DNA of 64,000 nucleotides from Kibdelosporangium philippinense. GTDB lineage: Bacteria; Actinomycetota; Actinomycetes; Mycobacteriales; Pseudonocardiaceae. Both the position numbers and the translations under genes were made by a program. Of this stretch, positions 1 to 8,118 are shown one piece after another. Numbering within the stretch: the stretch's first letter is position 1; every line of letters begins with the position of its first letter. The stretch covers positions 283,501 through 347,500 of the forward strand of contig NZ_JAJVCN010000004.1 of the NCBI RefSeq assembly GCF_021390435.2, written 5' to 3'. The notes beneath the pieces are model-generated. The model was not told the origin of the DNA, did not search any database, and saw nothing but the letters and a program-made list of their open reading frames with translations.

Positions 1-2739
1 ATCGACTCGGCTGACGCTCAGTTTGCCTTCGGTCAGTGTTCCGGTCTTGTCAAAGCACAGCACATCCACCCGGCCGAGCGCCTCGATCGTCCTGGGATTG
101 CGCACCAGAGCGCCCTTGTCCGCAAGGCGCCTTGCTGCCGCGAGCTGGGCGGCGTTCACCAGGAACGGCAGTCCTTCCGGGACGGACGCGACAGCCAAGT
201 TCACCGCCGCACCGAGGCTTTCGCGCATGGGAACACCGTGCAGCAAGCCAGCGCCAGATACTGCTGCCGCCGACCCGATCGCAACGGGCAAGGCGTGCTT
301 GGTCAGTTCGGCGAGCCTGGCTTCGACGCCCGTGACGGGCGTGTCCTTGTGCGCGGCAGCCATGCTACGACCGACTTCGGTGGCGTCTCCCACCGCAACG
401 ACAACGGCTTTCGCCTTGCCCGCCGCGATCGTGGTTCCTTCGTAGAGCATGGATGTCCGCTCAGCCAGCTCGGCCACGACCGGTGCGGGATCCTTGACAA
501 TCGGCAGGGATTCTCCGGTCAATGAGGACTCGTCGACCTCTAGGCCAGGGCCGTCCAACAACCGGCAGTCCGCGGGCACGACGTCCCCGGCCTTCAACGT
601 GACCACGTCGCCGGTCACCAGCTCGTCGGCGTTGACACGTTTGCTTTGCCCGTCCCGCAAGACAGTCGTGCGAACAGCCGACCGGGAAAGCAGCTCTGCC
701 AGCGACCGTTCGGTCCGTACCTGTTGAACGGCACCGATCAACGCTGAAACGCTGGTGATTCCGGCGACCAAGGCGGCGTCCGCGGGCGACCCGACGGCAG
801 CCGACAGCGCCGCGCCGCCCGCGAGCACCGGTGTCAGGGGATTGGCCAGCTCGGCCAGGAACGCGTTGCCGAGTGACGTCTCCGGGACTTGGACGGCCGC
901 ACCGCGTTTCCTGCGCTTGACTTCGTCAGCGCTCAGGCCGTCCTTTTCGGACCGGATCATCTTCAGCACCATGTCCACCGGCATCAGGTGCCATGGCTGT
1001 GCCGAATCCGGCGCCTCACTTTTGCCACGCAGCCCCCGCGCCCGCCACACACCATCGGCGAATGCCAGTGCGGCGCCGCCGTTCACCGCGCGCGAGCTGC
1101 TCTCCGCTGGGCTGGCGCGACGTGAGTTCAGCGCACCGACGGCACCGATTCCGCTTGCTGCTTGGGCGAACCGGATACCATCCCGGTTCACCAGACGTGC
1201 CGCTTGGATGGCCTCGATCAGCAGGACGATCGTGTCCGAGTCGCTGCCAACCAACACATGCGCTCCCCAAGGCGGGGCCTCACCCGAATGCACGCCCACG
1301 CCGAAGTCCGCTGTGCCAAGGGCTTTGCGATCGGCGGAGACCGTCATGACGACGTGGTCCTCGCCTTGCAGCTGACGGATCGTGCCGACGAGGTTCTCGG
1401 TCGCGGTGACCAAGCGCAGCCCGGTTTCGCGTGCGGCCGAGGTGATCGCGTGCACGGCAGGCGACGGCTCCCGGTCCACAGCCAGAACGGCTTCGAGGTG
1501 ATCGCCGTGCGCCAGGCCGAGCACCAGCTCGCGGCCTTCCAGCTTCTTGAGCTGACGGGTTCCTTTGCGGCCATCGATGTCCAGGTCGTCGATCGGCCCG
1601 AGCGACCAGTCGTCGTTGTGCCGCACGGTTTCCGGCTCGGCGGGGTCGAACAGTTCGAAAGCCCGTTCCACCAGGTCCGTGGTCTCGTTGCCAGGCAAGG
1701 GAATGAGGTCGCTGAGCAGCCACCGGCCCGAGCTGAGCGAGGACTCGTCGAGAACCAGCACGTCAACGTTGTCCAGGAGACGCAATGCGGATCGGTCCAT
1801 CACGAGCGCGCCGCGCCTGGCGAGCACCCGGCCGAGTTGCGCCGCGAAGGAAGCCCGGCCGACTCCGACAGCCTTGGGCAGCGACGCCAACGCCAGGCCA
1901 GCCGCCCGCCGCGGCCCAGCGAAGGGCAACGCCACAGCACCCGCGCTCACGCCTACGAGCAGCGCGCGATGGGCGTAGCTCTCAGCTGGGCCGTCAGGAA
2001 GTGGGCGTGGCCGTTCGGTGACCACAGGGTCAGCCGCCGCGTCCTCCGGGCCCTTGATCAGATCGGCCTCAGCTTCGCACCACGCTTCCTTGTGCGCCTT
2101 GGCTTCACGCCATTGCTGCACGCGCTGTGCGGCGTCGAGCATGGTGCTTTCGCTGCGTGCGGCCAGTCCGTGTGCGACCGCCGCGATCATGGACGTCGCC
2201 GAGTCGGCGCGCTCGTGGCCATGCAGGTACTGGCCGAGCCGGGCCTTGAGCTTGGGATGCATGTCGATGGCCGAGAGCAGGCCAGCGACCTCGGCTGGCA
2301 GCGGTGCCCATGGGGAGATCTTGCTGATCGCGGAGATCACCAGGCCGACGGCGTCCACCGCGAGCGTGGGCAGCAGCCGGGTGCCGACGGCGCCGTCCGC
2401 GGGGTGGTGCAGCTCGTCCTCGACGATCCGCTCTTCCTCGGTGTCCGGCTCCGCCTCGGCCTTCTCGACGAGTTTGACCAGCTCAGACTGACGGGCCCGG
2501 TCGTCGACCGCGATGATCACGCGGGACGAGGGCGCGTTGACCGCGGCCCAGAGCACCCCGGGCTGTTCGGCCAGTCGTTTTTCCACGCGCCGGGCCACTC
2601 GTGCGCCGCGTGGCCCGTGCACGCCGTGCACCTCGATGTGCAGGCGCCCTGGGCACGACCAGACGTTTCGGCGGTCTCGGTCGAGCAGCGCGCGAGCGAT
2701 GCTGAACGGCGTCGGCACAGGAATACCCAGCAGCTTCAC
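1..2739 (-). CDS. Large P-type cation ATPase (CtpI/CtpH-like), N-terminal part
   Basis: Integral-membrane P-type ATPase expected to move a cation at the expense of ATP. The minus-strand frame is open for 913 codons from a GTG start and runs off the left edge, so the 3' part is missing. Visible motifs are the actuator-domain DESSLTGES (about residues 737-744) and the phosphorylation motif CFDKTGTLT, with Asp about residue 897. About 550 residues precede the transport core, including a region with alternating hydrophobic segments. This long N-terminus is known for the actinobacterial CtpH/CtpI type, which totals about 1500-1600 residues. The ion is unknown. The GTG start (reading KLLGIPVPTPFSIARALL) is inferred; its ribosome site is weak. 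Divergent from the acyl-CoA dehydrogenase operon, sharing an 84-nt gap. Confidence 0.92.
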   Translation of the reverse strand, partial: MKLLGIPVPTPFSIARALLDRDRRNVWSCPGRLHIEVHGVHGPRGARVARRVEKRLAEQPGVLWAAVNAPSSRVIIAVDDRARQSELVKLVEKAEAEPDTEEERIVEDELHHPADGAVGTRLLPTLAVDAVGLVISAISKISPWAPLPAEVAGLLSAIDMHPKLKARLGQYLHGHERADSATSMIAAVAHGLAARSESTMLDAAQRVQQWREAKAHKEAWCEAEADLIKGPEDAAADPVVTERPRPLPDGPAESYAHRALLVGVSAGAVALPFAGPRRAAGLALASLPKAVGVGRASFAAQLGRVLARRGALVMDRSALRLLDNVDVLVLDESSLSSGRWLLSDLIPLPGNETTDLVERAFELFDPAEPETVRHNDDWSLGPIDDLDIDGRKGTRQLKKLEGRELVLGLAHGDHLEAVLAVDREPSPAVHAITSAARETGLRLVTATENLVGTIRQLQGEDHVVMTVSADRKALGTADFGVGVHSGEAPPWGAHVLVGSDSDTIVLLIEAIQAARLVNRDGIRFAQAASGIGAVGALNSRRASPAESSSRAVNGGAALAFADGVWRARGLRGKSEAPDSAQPWHLMPVDMVLKMIRSEKDGLSADEVKRRKRGAAVQVPETSLGNAFLAELANPLTPVLAGGAALSAAVGSPADAALVAGITSVSALIGAVQQVRTERSLAELLSRSAVRTTVLRDGQSKRVNADELVTGDVVTLKAGDVVPADCRLLDGPGLEVDESSLTGESLPIVKDPAPVVAELAERTSMLYEGTTIAAGKAKAVVVAVGDATEVGRSMAAAHKDTPVTGVEARLAELTKHALPVAIGSAAAVSGAGLLHGVPMRESLGAAVNLAVASVPEGLPFLVNAAQLAAARRLADKGALVRNPRTIEALGRVDVLCFDKTGTLTEGKLSVSRVD

Positions 2740-2774
2740 CCTGTGGGCTTTCCCAGTCGATCATCACCACAAAA

Positions 2775-2790
2775 CAAGCACGCGTGCTTG
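2775..2790. promoter_or_regulatory. 16-bp perfect palindrome, probable TetR operator
   Basis: CAAGCACG followed by CGTGCTTG, a perfect dyad in the 84-nt gap between the divergent P-type ATPase and acyl-CoA dehydrogenase genes. Position and symmetry fit an operator for the TetR-type regulator encoded at the end of the same operon. The half-sites CAAGCA/TGCTTG recur in another order in front of fadA near 9350. Function is inferred. Confidence 0.5.
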
Positions 2791-2823
2791 ATTTTCGGAA
2801 CGGACCGTGCCACGGTGTGAGAT

Positions 2824-3969
2824 GTGAGCGTCTTGAGCACGCCCGAGCGTGATGCGCTGAGGCAGACCGTGCGGCGGTTCATGGCTGCCGAGGTCCTGCC
2901 ACACCAGGAAGAGTGGGAACGGGCCGGAGAGCTTCCTCGCGAGCTGCACCGCAAAGCGGGCGACCTCGGGCTGTTGGGCGTCGCGTTCCCGGAAGAGGTC
3001 GGTGGTGGTGGCGGCGACTACCTCGACGGACTGACCGTCGCCGAGGAAATGCTGTACGCGGGCGCCGCCGGAGGCTTGATCGCGTCCCTGTTGACCTGCG
3101 GGATCGCGGTCCCGCACATCGCGTCCGCCGGAGATCGCGTCCAAATCGAGCGCTGGGTCCGGCCGACGCTGGCAGGCGAGAAGATCGGCTCGCTCGCGGT
3201 GACCGAACCGGACGGCGGGTCCGACGTGGCCAACGTCCGGACTGTGGCGAAACGGGACGGCGATGACTACATCGTCAACGGCGCCAAGACTTTCATCACG
3301 TCCGGCTGCCGTGCGGACTTCGTGACCACGGTCGTCCGGACCGGTGAACCGGGCGCGCACGGCATCTCGTTGCTGGTGATCGAGCGCGGCACGCCAGGAT
3401 TCACGGTGTCCCGCAAGCTGGACAAGATGGGCTGGCTCTGCTCGGACACCGCCGAGTTGTCCTTTGTGGACTGCCGGGTGCCCGTTGCGAACCTCGTCGG
3501 GGCGGAGAACACGGGGTTTATCCAGGTCGCGCAGCACTTCGTGACCGAACGTCTGTCGCTGGCGGTCCAGGCGTACGCCGCCGCCCAGCGCTCGTTGGAC
3601 CTGACGCTCGCGTGGGCGCGGATGCGTGAGACATTCGGGCGCCCGCTGATCTCACGCCAGCTCGTCCAGCACACCTTGACCGACATGGCCCGAAAGATCG
3701 ACGTCGCCCGCACGTACACGCGCAGTGTCGCGATGAAGTACCTTGCCGGCGAAGACGTCATTGCCGAGGCGTGTTTCGCCAAGAACACTGCTGTCGAGGC
3801 AGGCGAGTGGGTGGTGGACAGGGCCGTGCAGCTGCACGGCGGCCTCGGCTACATGCGTGAGGCGGAAGTCGAACGGCAGTACAGGGATATGCGGATCCTC
3901 GGGATCGGCGGCGGTACCTCGGAGATCCTCACCGGCTTGGCCGCGAAGCGATTGGGATACACACAATGA
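2824..3969 (+). CDS. Acyl-CoA dehydrogenase, first of a pair
   Basis: FAD-dependent acyl-CoA dehydrogenase of 381 residues, the usual family length, catalysing alpha,beta-dehydrogenation of an acyl-CoA in the cytoplasm. It has the N-terminal helical domain, the middle domain with LAVTEPDGGSDVANV and FITSG, and the C-terminal four-helix domain ending RILGIGGGTSEIL. The usual catalytic Glu position (YEGT in medium-chain enzymes) is Gly-Gly here, as in long-chain/isovaleryl-type enzymes whose base lies elsewhere. GTG start. Its stop overlaps the next start (ATGA), so the two dehydrogenases are translationally coupled and may form a heteromer. The palindrome at 2775-2790 lies just upstream. Substrate unknown. 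Confidence 0.93.
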   Translation: MSVLSTPERDALRQTVRRFMAAEVLPHQEEWERAGELPRELHRKAGDLGLLGVAFPEEVGGGGGDYLDGLTVAEEMLYAGAAGGLIASLLTCGIAVPHIASAGDRVQIERWVRPTLAGEKIGSLAVTEPDGGSDVANVRTVAKRDGDDYIVNGAKTFITSGCRADFVTTVVRTGEPGAHGISLLVIERGTPGFTVSRKLDKMGWLCSDTAELSFVDCRVPVANLVGAENTGFIQVAQHFVTERLSLAVQAYAAAQRSLDLTLAWARMRETFGRPLISRQLVQHTLTDMARKIDVARTYTRSVAMKYLAGEDVIAEACFAKNTAVEAGEWVVDRAVQLHGGLGYMREAEVERQYRDMRILGIGGGTSEILTGLAAKRLGYTQ

Positions 3970-5123
3970 CTTTTGTCGAGTCCGACGAACGGCTCGCGCT
4001 GCGCAAGGCGGTCTCCGACCTGGGCAAGCGGTACGGCCATGACTACTACGTCCGCAAGGCCCGCGAAGGCGGGCACACCACAGAGCTGTGGCAGGAAGCC
4101 GGAAAGCTTGGCTACCTCGGCGTCAACGTGCCCGAGGAGTTCGGCGGGGGCGGCGGCGGCATCGGCGACCTCGCGGCCGTGTGCGAGGAGCTCGCGACGG
4201 CAGGCTCCCCGCTGCTGATGATGGTCGTGTCCCCGGCGATCTGCGCGACGATCATCGCCCGCTTCGGCACCGACGCGCAGAAACAGCAGTGGCTGCCGCG
4301 GTTCGCCGACGGCTCGGTCGTGATGGCGTTCGGGATCACCGAACCGGACGCCGGATCGAACTCACACAAGATCACCACCACCGGCCGCAGGGACGGCGGC
4401 GACTGGGTGCTGAACGGCCAGAAGGTCTTCATCTCGGGAGTCGACGGCGCCGACGCGGTCCTGATCGTCGGCCGGACGGAAGACGCGAAGACCGGGAAGC
4501 TCAAGCCGGCGCTGTACATCGTGCCGACCGACGCGCCAGGCTTCACGTACCAGAAGATCGAAATGGACCTGGTCACCCCGGACCGCCAGTACACCCTGTT
4601 TTTGGATGACGTCCGGCTGCCCGGCGACGCGCTGGTCGGCTCGGAGGACGCGGCGCTCGCGCAACTGTTCGCTGGCCTGAACCCCGAACGGATCATGGGC
4701 GCGGCATTTGCCACTGGAATGGGACGCTTCGCGTTGAACAAGGCGACCGAGTACGCGAACACGCGCAGTGTCTGGGGCGCTCCAATTGGTGCGCATCAGG
4801 GGCTAGCGCACCCGTTGGCCGACGCGCACATCAACATCGAACTCGCCCGCCTGATGACACAGAAAGCCGCGGCGCTCTACGACGCGGGCAACGACATGGC
4901 CGCAGGTGAAGCCGCGAACATGGCCAAGTACGCGGCAGGCGAAGCCGGAGCGAAGGCGGCAGACCAGGCACTGCAGACCCACGGCGGCAACGGCATGGCG
5001 AGCGAATACGGCATGGGCGCGCTCGTGCTGGCGTCGCGCGTCGGCCGGATCGCCCCGGTGAGTCGTGAGATGATCCTGAACTTCGTGGCCCAGCACTCGC
5101 TGGGATTGCCGAAGTCCTATTAG
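3966..5123 (+). CDS. Acyl-CoA dehydrogenase, second of a pair
   Basis: A 385-residue acyl-CoA dehydrogenase paralogous to its upstream neighbour. Visible are the glycine-rich FGGGGGGIGDL turn, the FAD-contacting segment AFGITEPDAGSNSHKITT, VFISGVDGADAVLIVGR, and a C-terminal QTHGGNGMASEYGMG then RIAPVSREMILNF. The catalytic-base position aligned with YEGT reads PVS, so the base cannot be placed with confidence. Start ATG overlaps the upstream stop by 4 nt. In some actinobacteria adjacent acyl-CoA dehydrogenases assemble into heterotetramers; applying that here is inference. The TetR gene follows after a 12-nt gap. Confidence 0.93.
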   Translation: MTFVESDERLALRKAVSDLGKRYGHDYYVRKAREGGHTTELWQEAGKLGYLGVNVPEEFGGGGGGIGDLAAVCEELATAGSPLLMMVVSPAICATIIARFGTDAQKQQWLPRFADGSVVMAFGITEPDAGSNSHKITTTGRRDGGDWVLNGQKVFISGVDGADAVLIVGRTEDAKTGKLKPALYIVPTDAPGFTYQKIEMDLVTPDRQYTLFLDDVRLPGDALVGSEDAALAQLFAGLNPERIMGAAFATGMGRFALNKATEYANTRSVWGAPIGAHQGLAHPLADAHINIELARLMTQKAAALYDAGNDMAAGEAANMAKYAAGEAGAKAADQALQTHGGNGMASEYGMGALVLASRVGRIAPVSREMILNFVAQHSLGLPKSY

Positions 5124-5135
5124 GAGTTTTTGACC

Positions 5136-5738
5136 GTGCGCCAACCGCAACAGGACCGCAGCCGCGCGACAAGGCAGCGGCTGCTCGAGTCCGCGATCGA
5201 GGCCCTGGCCGAACTCGGCTGGCAGGGCAGCACGGTCGCGGTCGTGGCGGAACGGGCAGGCGTGTCGCGAGGTGCGGCACAGCACCACTTCCCAACCCGC
5301 GAAGACCTGTTCGCGGCAGCGGTGGAGTACGTCGGCGAAGCCAGGCAAAGCTGGACCCGTGAACACAGTGCGGACCTGCCGACGGGCCCGGAACGCACCC
5401 GCGCGGTTGTGGATCTGATCGTCCGGATCTACACGGGCCCGCTTTTCCGTGCGGCACTGCACTTGTGGGTCGCGGCAACCTCGGACGCCCAACTGCGTGC
5501 CTCGATCGTGGACCTGGAAGCAAGGATCGGGCGCGAGCAACACAAGCTCGCGCTGGAGTTGCTGGGCGTGCAGGAAAGCACGCCGGGCGTAAGGGAGACC
5601 GTGCAGGCAACCCTGGACATGGCCCGCGGTCTCGGTTTGGCGAACCTGCTGACTGACGACAGCAAGCGGCGCGCCGGAATCATCGACCGCTGGGCCGAAA
5701 TCCTGGACTTGGCACTGACCGAGGCGGCCAGGGCATGA
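5136..5738 (+). CDS. TetR/AcrR family regulator of the acyl-CoA dehydrogenase operon
   Basis: A 200-residue TetR-type repressor. The N-terminal DNA-binding domain shows the helix-turn-helix region VAERAGVSRGAAQHHFPTREDLF; the C-terminal half should bind an acyl-CoA-like ligand. I place the start at GTG 5136 because GGAG at 5123-5126 lies 9 nt upstream; an in-frame TTG at 5130 would have only 3 nt. Third gene of the operon, so it probably autoregulates through the palindrome at 2775-2790 (inferred). Its stop overlaps the next ATG (ATGA). Confidence 0.9.
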   Translation: MRQPQQDRSRATRQRLLESAIEALAELGWQGSTVAVVAERAGVSRGAAQHHFPTREDLFAAAVEYVGEARQSWTREHSADLPTGPERTRAVVDLIVRIYTGPLFRAALHLWVAATSDAQLRASIVDLEARIGREQHKLALELLGVQESTPGVRETVQATLDMARGLGLANLLTDDSKRRAGIIDRWAEILDLALTEAARA

Positions 5739-6244
5739 TCGAAGTCGTCGACTACGACCCGGTCTGGCCCGCGATGGCGGCGGCCGCGATCGCTGACGTG
5801 CGAGGCCTGTTCGTGGACATCGAGCACATCGGCTCGACCTCGGTGCCAGGCCTGGCAGCCAAACCGGTGATCGACCTGATGGCAGCGGTACCCACGCTTG
5901 CTGAGGTATCGGCGGATTCCCTTGCCCGCGTGGACTTTCACCCGCATGACAACGGCATGACAGATCGCCTGTTGTTCATCCGCACGCGCGACGGCGTGCT
6001 GACCCACAACCTGCATGTCGTGACAGTGGCCAGCTGGCCAACGCGCAACCAGCGCATCCTACGCGACTACCTCCGCGAGCACCCTTCGGACGCGGCGCGT
6101 TATGCCGCTCTGAAAAGGAAACTGGCTGCGGGCGGTATTCACCATGGTGACTATGCGGCAGCGAAGACCGAACTGATCCAGGAACTCACCGACAAGGCAC
6201 GGACCCGGCTCGGGTTGCCGCTCGTCGACGTGCGGGAGAAGTGA
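5735..6244 (+). CDS. GrpB family (UPF0157) protein
   Basis: A 169-residue protein of the GrpB/UPF0157 family, a nucleotidyltransferase-like fold also found as an extra domain on some dephospho-CoA kinases. The signature IEHIGSTSVPGLAAKPVIDLM is clear near residues 30-50, followed by HNLHVV and RDYLREHP typical of the family. Start ATG overlaps the TetR stop by 4 nt, making it the last gene of the operon. A 24-bp perfect palindrome follows the stop directly. The biochemical role of the family is not established, and its link to acyl-CoA metabolism is only by position. Confidence 0.88.
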   Translation: MIEVVDYDPVWPAMAAAAIADVRGLFVDIEHIGSTSVPGLAAKPVIDLMAAVPTLAEVSADSLARVDFHPHDNGMTDRLLFIRTRDGVLTHNLHVVTVASWPTRNQRILRDYLREHPSDAARYAALKRKLAAGGIHHGDYAAAKTELIQELTDKARTRLGLPLVDVREK

Positions 6245-6268
6245 TCGAGGCAAGGCGCCTTGCCTCGA
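6245..6268. terminator. 24-bp perfect palindrome between convergent genes
   Basis: TCGAGGCAAGGC followed at once by GCCTTGCCTCGA, beginning 1 nt after the GrpB stop and ending 6 nt before the S1-gene stop on the other strand. The location suits a bidirectional terminator. There is no T-tract on either side, which is common in actinobacteria. Confidence 0.6.
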
Positions 6269-6274
6269 ACTCAT

Positions 6275-6493
6275 CTACGCCTGAACAAGGCTGATCCGTT
6301 GGCGTTCAACGTCAACATCCAAGATCTTGACCTGGACCACGGTGCCTTCAGCGATCTTGGCACCCGGCAGCAGCCCATGGATTTCGGGCGCCATCTCGAC
6401 AAAGACGCCGAACGGCACCTCGGTGACGACACGTCCAGTGAGGACAGTGCCATCCCGCTGTGCGGCGATGAACGATGCGAAGGGTTCTGTCAT
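6275..6493 (-). CDS. Small S1 RNA-binding domain protein
   Basis: A 72-residue protein that is essentially one S1/OB-fold RNA-binding domain: GTVLTGRVVTEVPFGVFVEM, then GLLPGAKIAEGTVVQVKILDVD and QRISLVQA, matching the five beta strands of S1. ATG start at 6493 is preceded by GGAGG at 7 nt spacing, so the longer in-frame reading is not needed. Stand-alone S1 proteins of this size are common in actinomycetes; the target RNA is unknown. Convergent with the GrpB gene. Confidence 0.85.
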   Translation of the reverse strand: MTEPFASFIAAQRDGTVLTGRVVTEVPFGVFVEMAPEIHGLLPGAKIAEGTVVQVKILDVDVERQRISLVQA

Positions 6494-6652
6494 GTTCTCA
6501 CCTCCTCTCCTCAACACCAGTGCTGTTGCCGACTGGGTGGAGAGGGCGGGCCACGGGCCCGCGGAGAGGTCACGACAAGACCGGGAATCCTGTCTGTGCT
6601 TGGCGCATGGCCGACCCGGTAGTCACGCCGCAAACTCTAGCACGCCTAAACC

Positions 6653-6698
6653 CTCGTGAGTGGTTAGCCGTGTTAGAACACGGCTAACCACTCACGAG
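6653..6698. repeat. 46-bp palindromic repeat, copy 1
   Basis: Two perfectly complementary 22-nt arms around a 2-nt centre (AG on plus). Outer arm CTCGTGAGTGGTTA, inner arm GCCGTGTT. Lies 19 nt beyond the stop of the minus-strand P450 gene, so it could end its transcript. Three other copies lie at 12816, 28470 and 58910 with an identical outer arm. Confidence 0.92.
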
Positions 6699-6717
6699 CG
6701 TCTACCAGCGGCGGGAG

Positions 6718-8118
6718 CTATAGGCGTTCGAGGGTGACGGGCAAGCCGTCCGATGGGGCCGGAAGTGCCGTGGAGTCCCAGCGGACTTTGTAGTCCTGGG
6801 GTACGGACCACCGGTACCGGGTGACCATCTGGTGCAGCAGGGTCTTCACTTCCAGCATCCCGAAGTGCATGCCGATGCACTTGTGCGCCCCACCGCCGAA
6901 CGGCATCCACGCGTACCGGTGAGCCTTGTCCTCCCGGCGATCCTCACTGAATCGCTCGGGATCGAAGTGTGAAGGCTCCGACCAATACTCCGGAAGCATC
7001 TGATTGACCCAAGGCCCCAACGAGATCATGGTGTCCGCGGGAACGAAGTGACCAAGGATCTCGGTGTCCCGCACAGTCTTGCGAGCCAACGAAGGCACCG
7101 GAGCGACCAACCGCAAGGACTCCTTGATGACCAACTCCAAGTCCCGCAAACCTTCCAGAGCATCAATATCCAACGGCCCTGGTCCAGCGGCCATGCACTC
7201 GGCGCGAACCCGGTCCTGCCACTCGGGATGTTTCCCGAGGTAGTAAGCGGCGGCGGTAGTAGTGATGGTCGAAGTGTCGTGCGCGGCCATCATCAAGAAG
7301 ATCATGTGGTTGACGACATCATCGTCACTGAAAGCCTCGCCAGAATCGGCCTGAGCGTGGCAAAGCCCGGAGAACAGGTCATTGGAGTCACTGGCCCGCT
7401 TGGCAGGAACATTGCGCCGGAAGAAGTCCTCGAGAACCCGCCGCCCCCGCAACCCCGCATTCCACCGTCCACCAGGGACACCGAAGCGGATCATGGAGGT
7501 CCCAGCGCGCACGGTCGACACGAAGGCCTTGTTCAGAGAGTCCTTCTCGGAACCCAAAGCCGAAGCCATGAACACGCGACCAGCGATGTCCAGAGTGAGC
7601 TGCTTCATGTGCGGGTAAACCGAGAAGGTCCCGGTCTGCCAAGCCTGAACGCCCGAGGCCGCCACCGAAGCCACATGCTCCAGATACCCGGTGACCCGGG
7701 GACGGGTGAAAGCCTGCTGCATCAGCCGGCGATGGAACATGTGCTCATCGAAGTCCAGCAGCATCAACCCACGCTTGAAGAACGGCCCAATGAAGTAAGT
7801 CCACCCCTGCTGCGAGAAAACCTTGTCCTTGTTGGTCAACACGACCTGTGTGGCATCACCGCCAGCCACCCCGACGATGTTCACCCCGAAAGCCCGCATC
7901 CACGAAACCGGACCATAGGTCTCGTAGCGCTTCAACCCGAAGTCCAGCCCCAGTCGCAAGGCCGTCAACGAGTGCCCGATCAGCGGGATCCCGCCGTCCC
8001 CAGGCACGGCCTTCAGCGCCGAACCCTCAGGCACATGAGTCAATTCACTGCTGCGCCAGCGTTTGTTGAGCAGCCATTCGTCAAACCGAGTCGCGCCGGC
8101 CATGTGCGTCGTTGCCAC
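6718..8118 (-). CDS. Cytochrome P450
   Basis: Haem-thiolate monooxygenase of 466 residues, a little long for a soluble bacterial P450. Diagnostic motifs are the I-helix MMAAHDTSTIT, the K-helix KESLRL (ExxR), and the haem loop FGGGAHKCIGM with Cys about residue 414. Start GTG at 8118 has GGAGG 6 nt upstream and overlaps the end of the tandem TetR gene by 38 nt, so the two are probably co-transcribed. Substrate cannot be read from sequence; proximity to fatty-acid genes and the regulator suggests a lipid-like substrate (inference). No redox partner is adjacent. Confidence 0.93.
   Translation of the reverse strand: MATTHMAGATRFDEWLLNKRWRSSELTHVPEGSALKAVPGDGGIPLIGHSLTALRLGLDFGLKRYETYGPVSWMRAFGVNIVGVAGGDATQVVLTNKDKVFSQQGWTYFIGPFFKRGLMLLDFDEHMFHRRLMQQAFTRPRVTGYLEHVASVAASGVQAWQTGTFSVYPHMKQLTLDIAGRVFMASALGSEKDSLNKAFVSTVRAGTSMIRFGVPGGRWNAGLRGRRVLEDFFRRNVPAKRASDSNDLFSGLCHAQADSGEAFSDDDVVNHMIFLMMAAHDTSTITTTAAAYYLGKHPEWQDRVRAECMAAGPGPLDIDALEGLRDLELVIKESLRLVAPVPSLARKTVRDTEILGHFVPADTMISLGPWVNQMLPEYWSEPSHFDPERFSEDRREDKAHRYAWMPFGGGAHKCIGMHFGMLEVKTLLHQMVTRYRWSVPQDYKVRWDSTALPAPSDGLPVTLERL

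Noticed and set aside
1162..2820. 552-codon plus-strand open frame
   Set aside because: It is the antisense shadow of the P-type ATPase; the minus strand carries TGES and DKTGT motifs, and the plus product is Arg/His-rich without any family signature.
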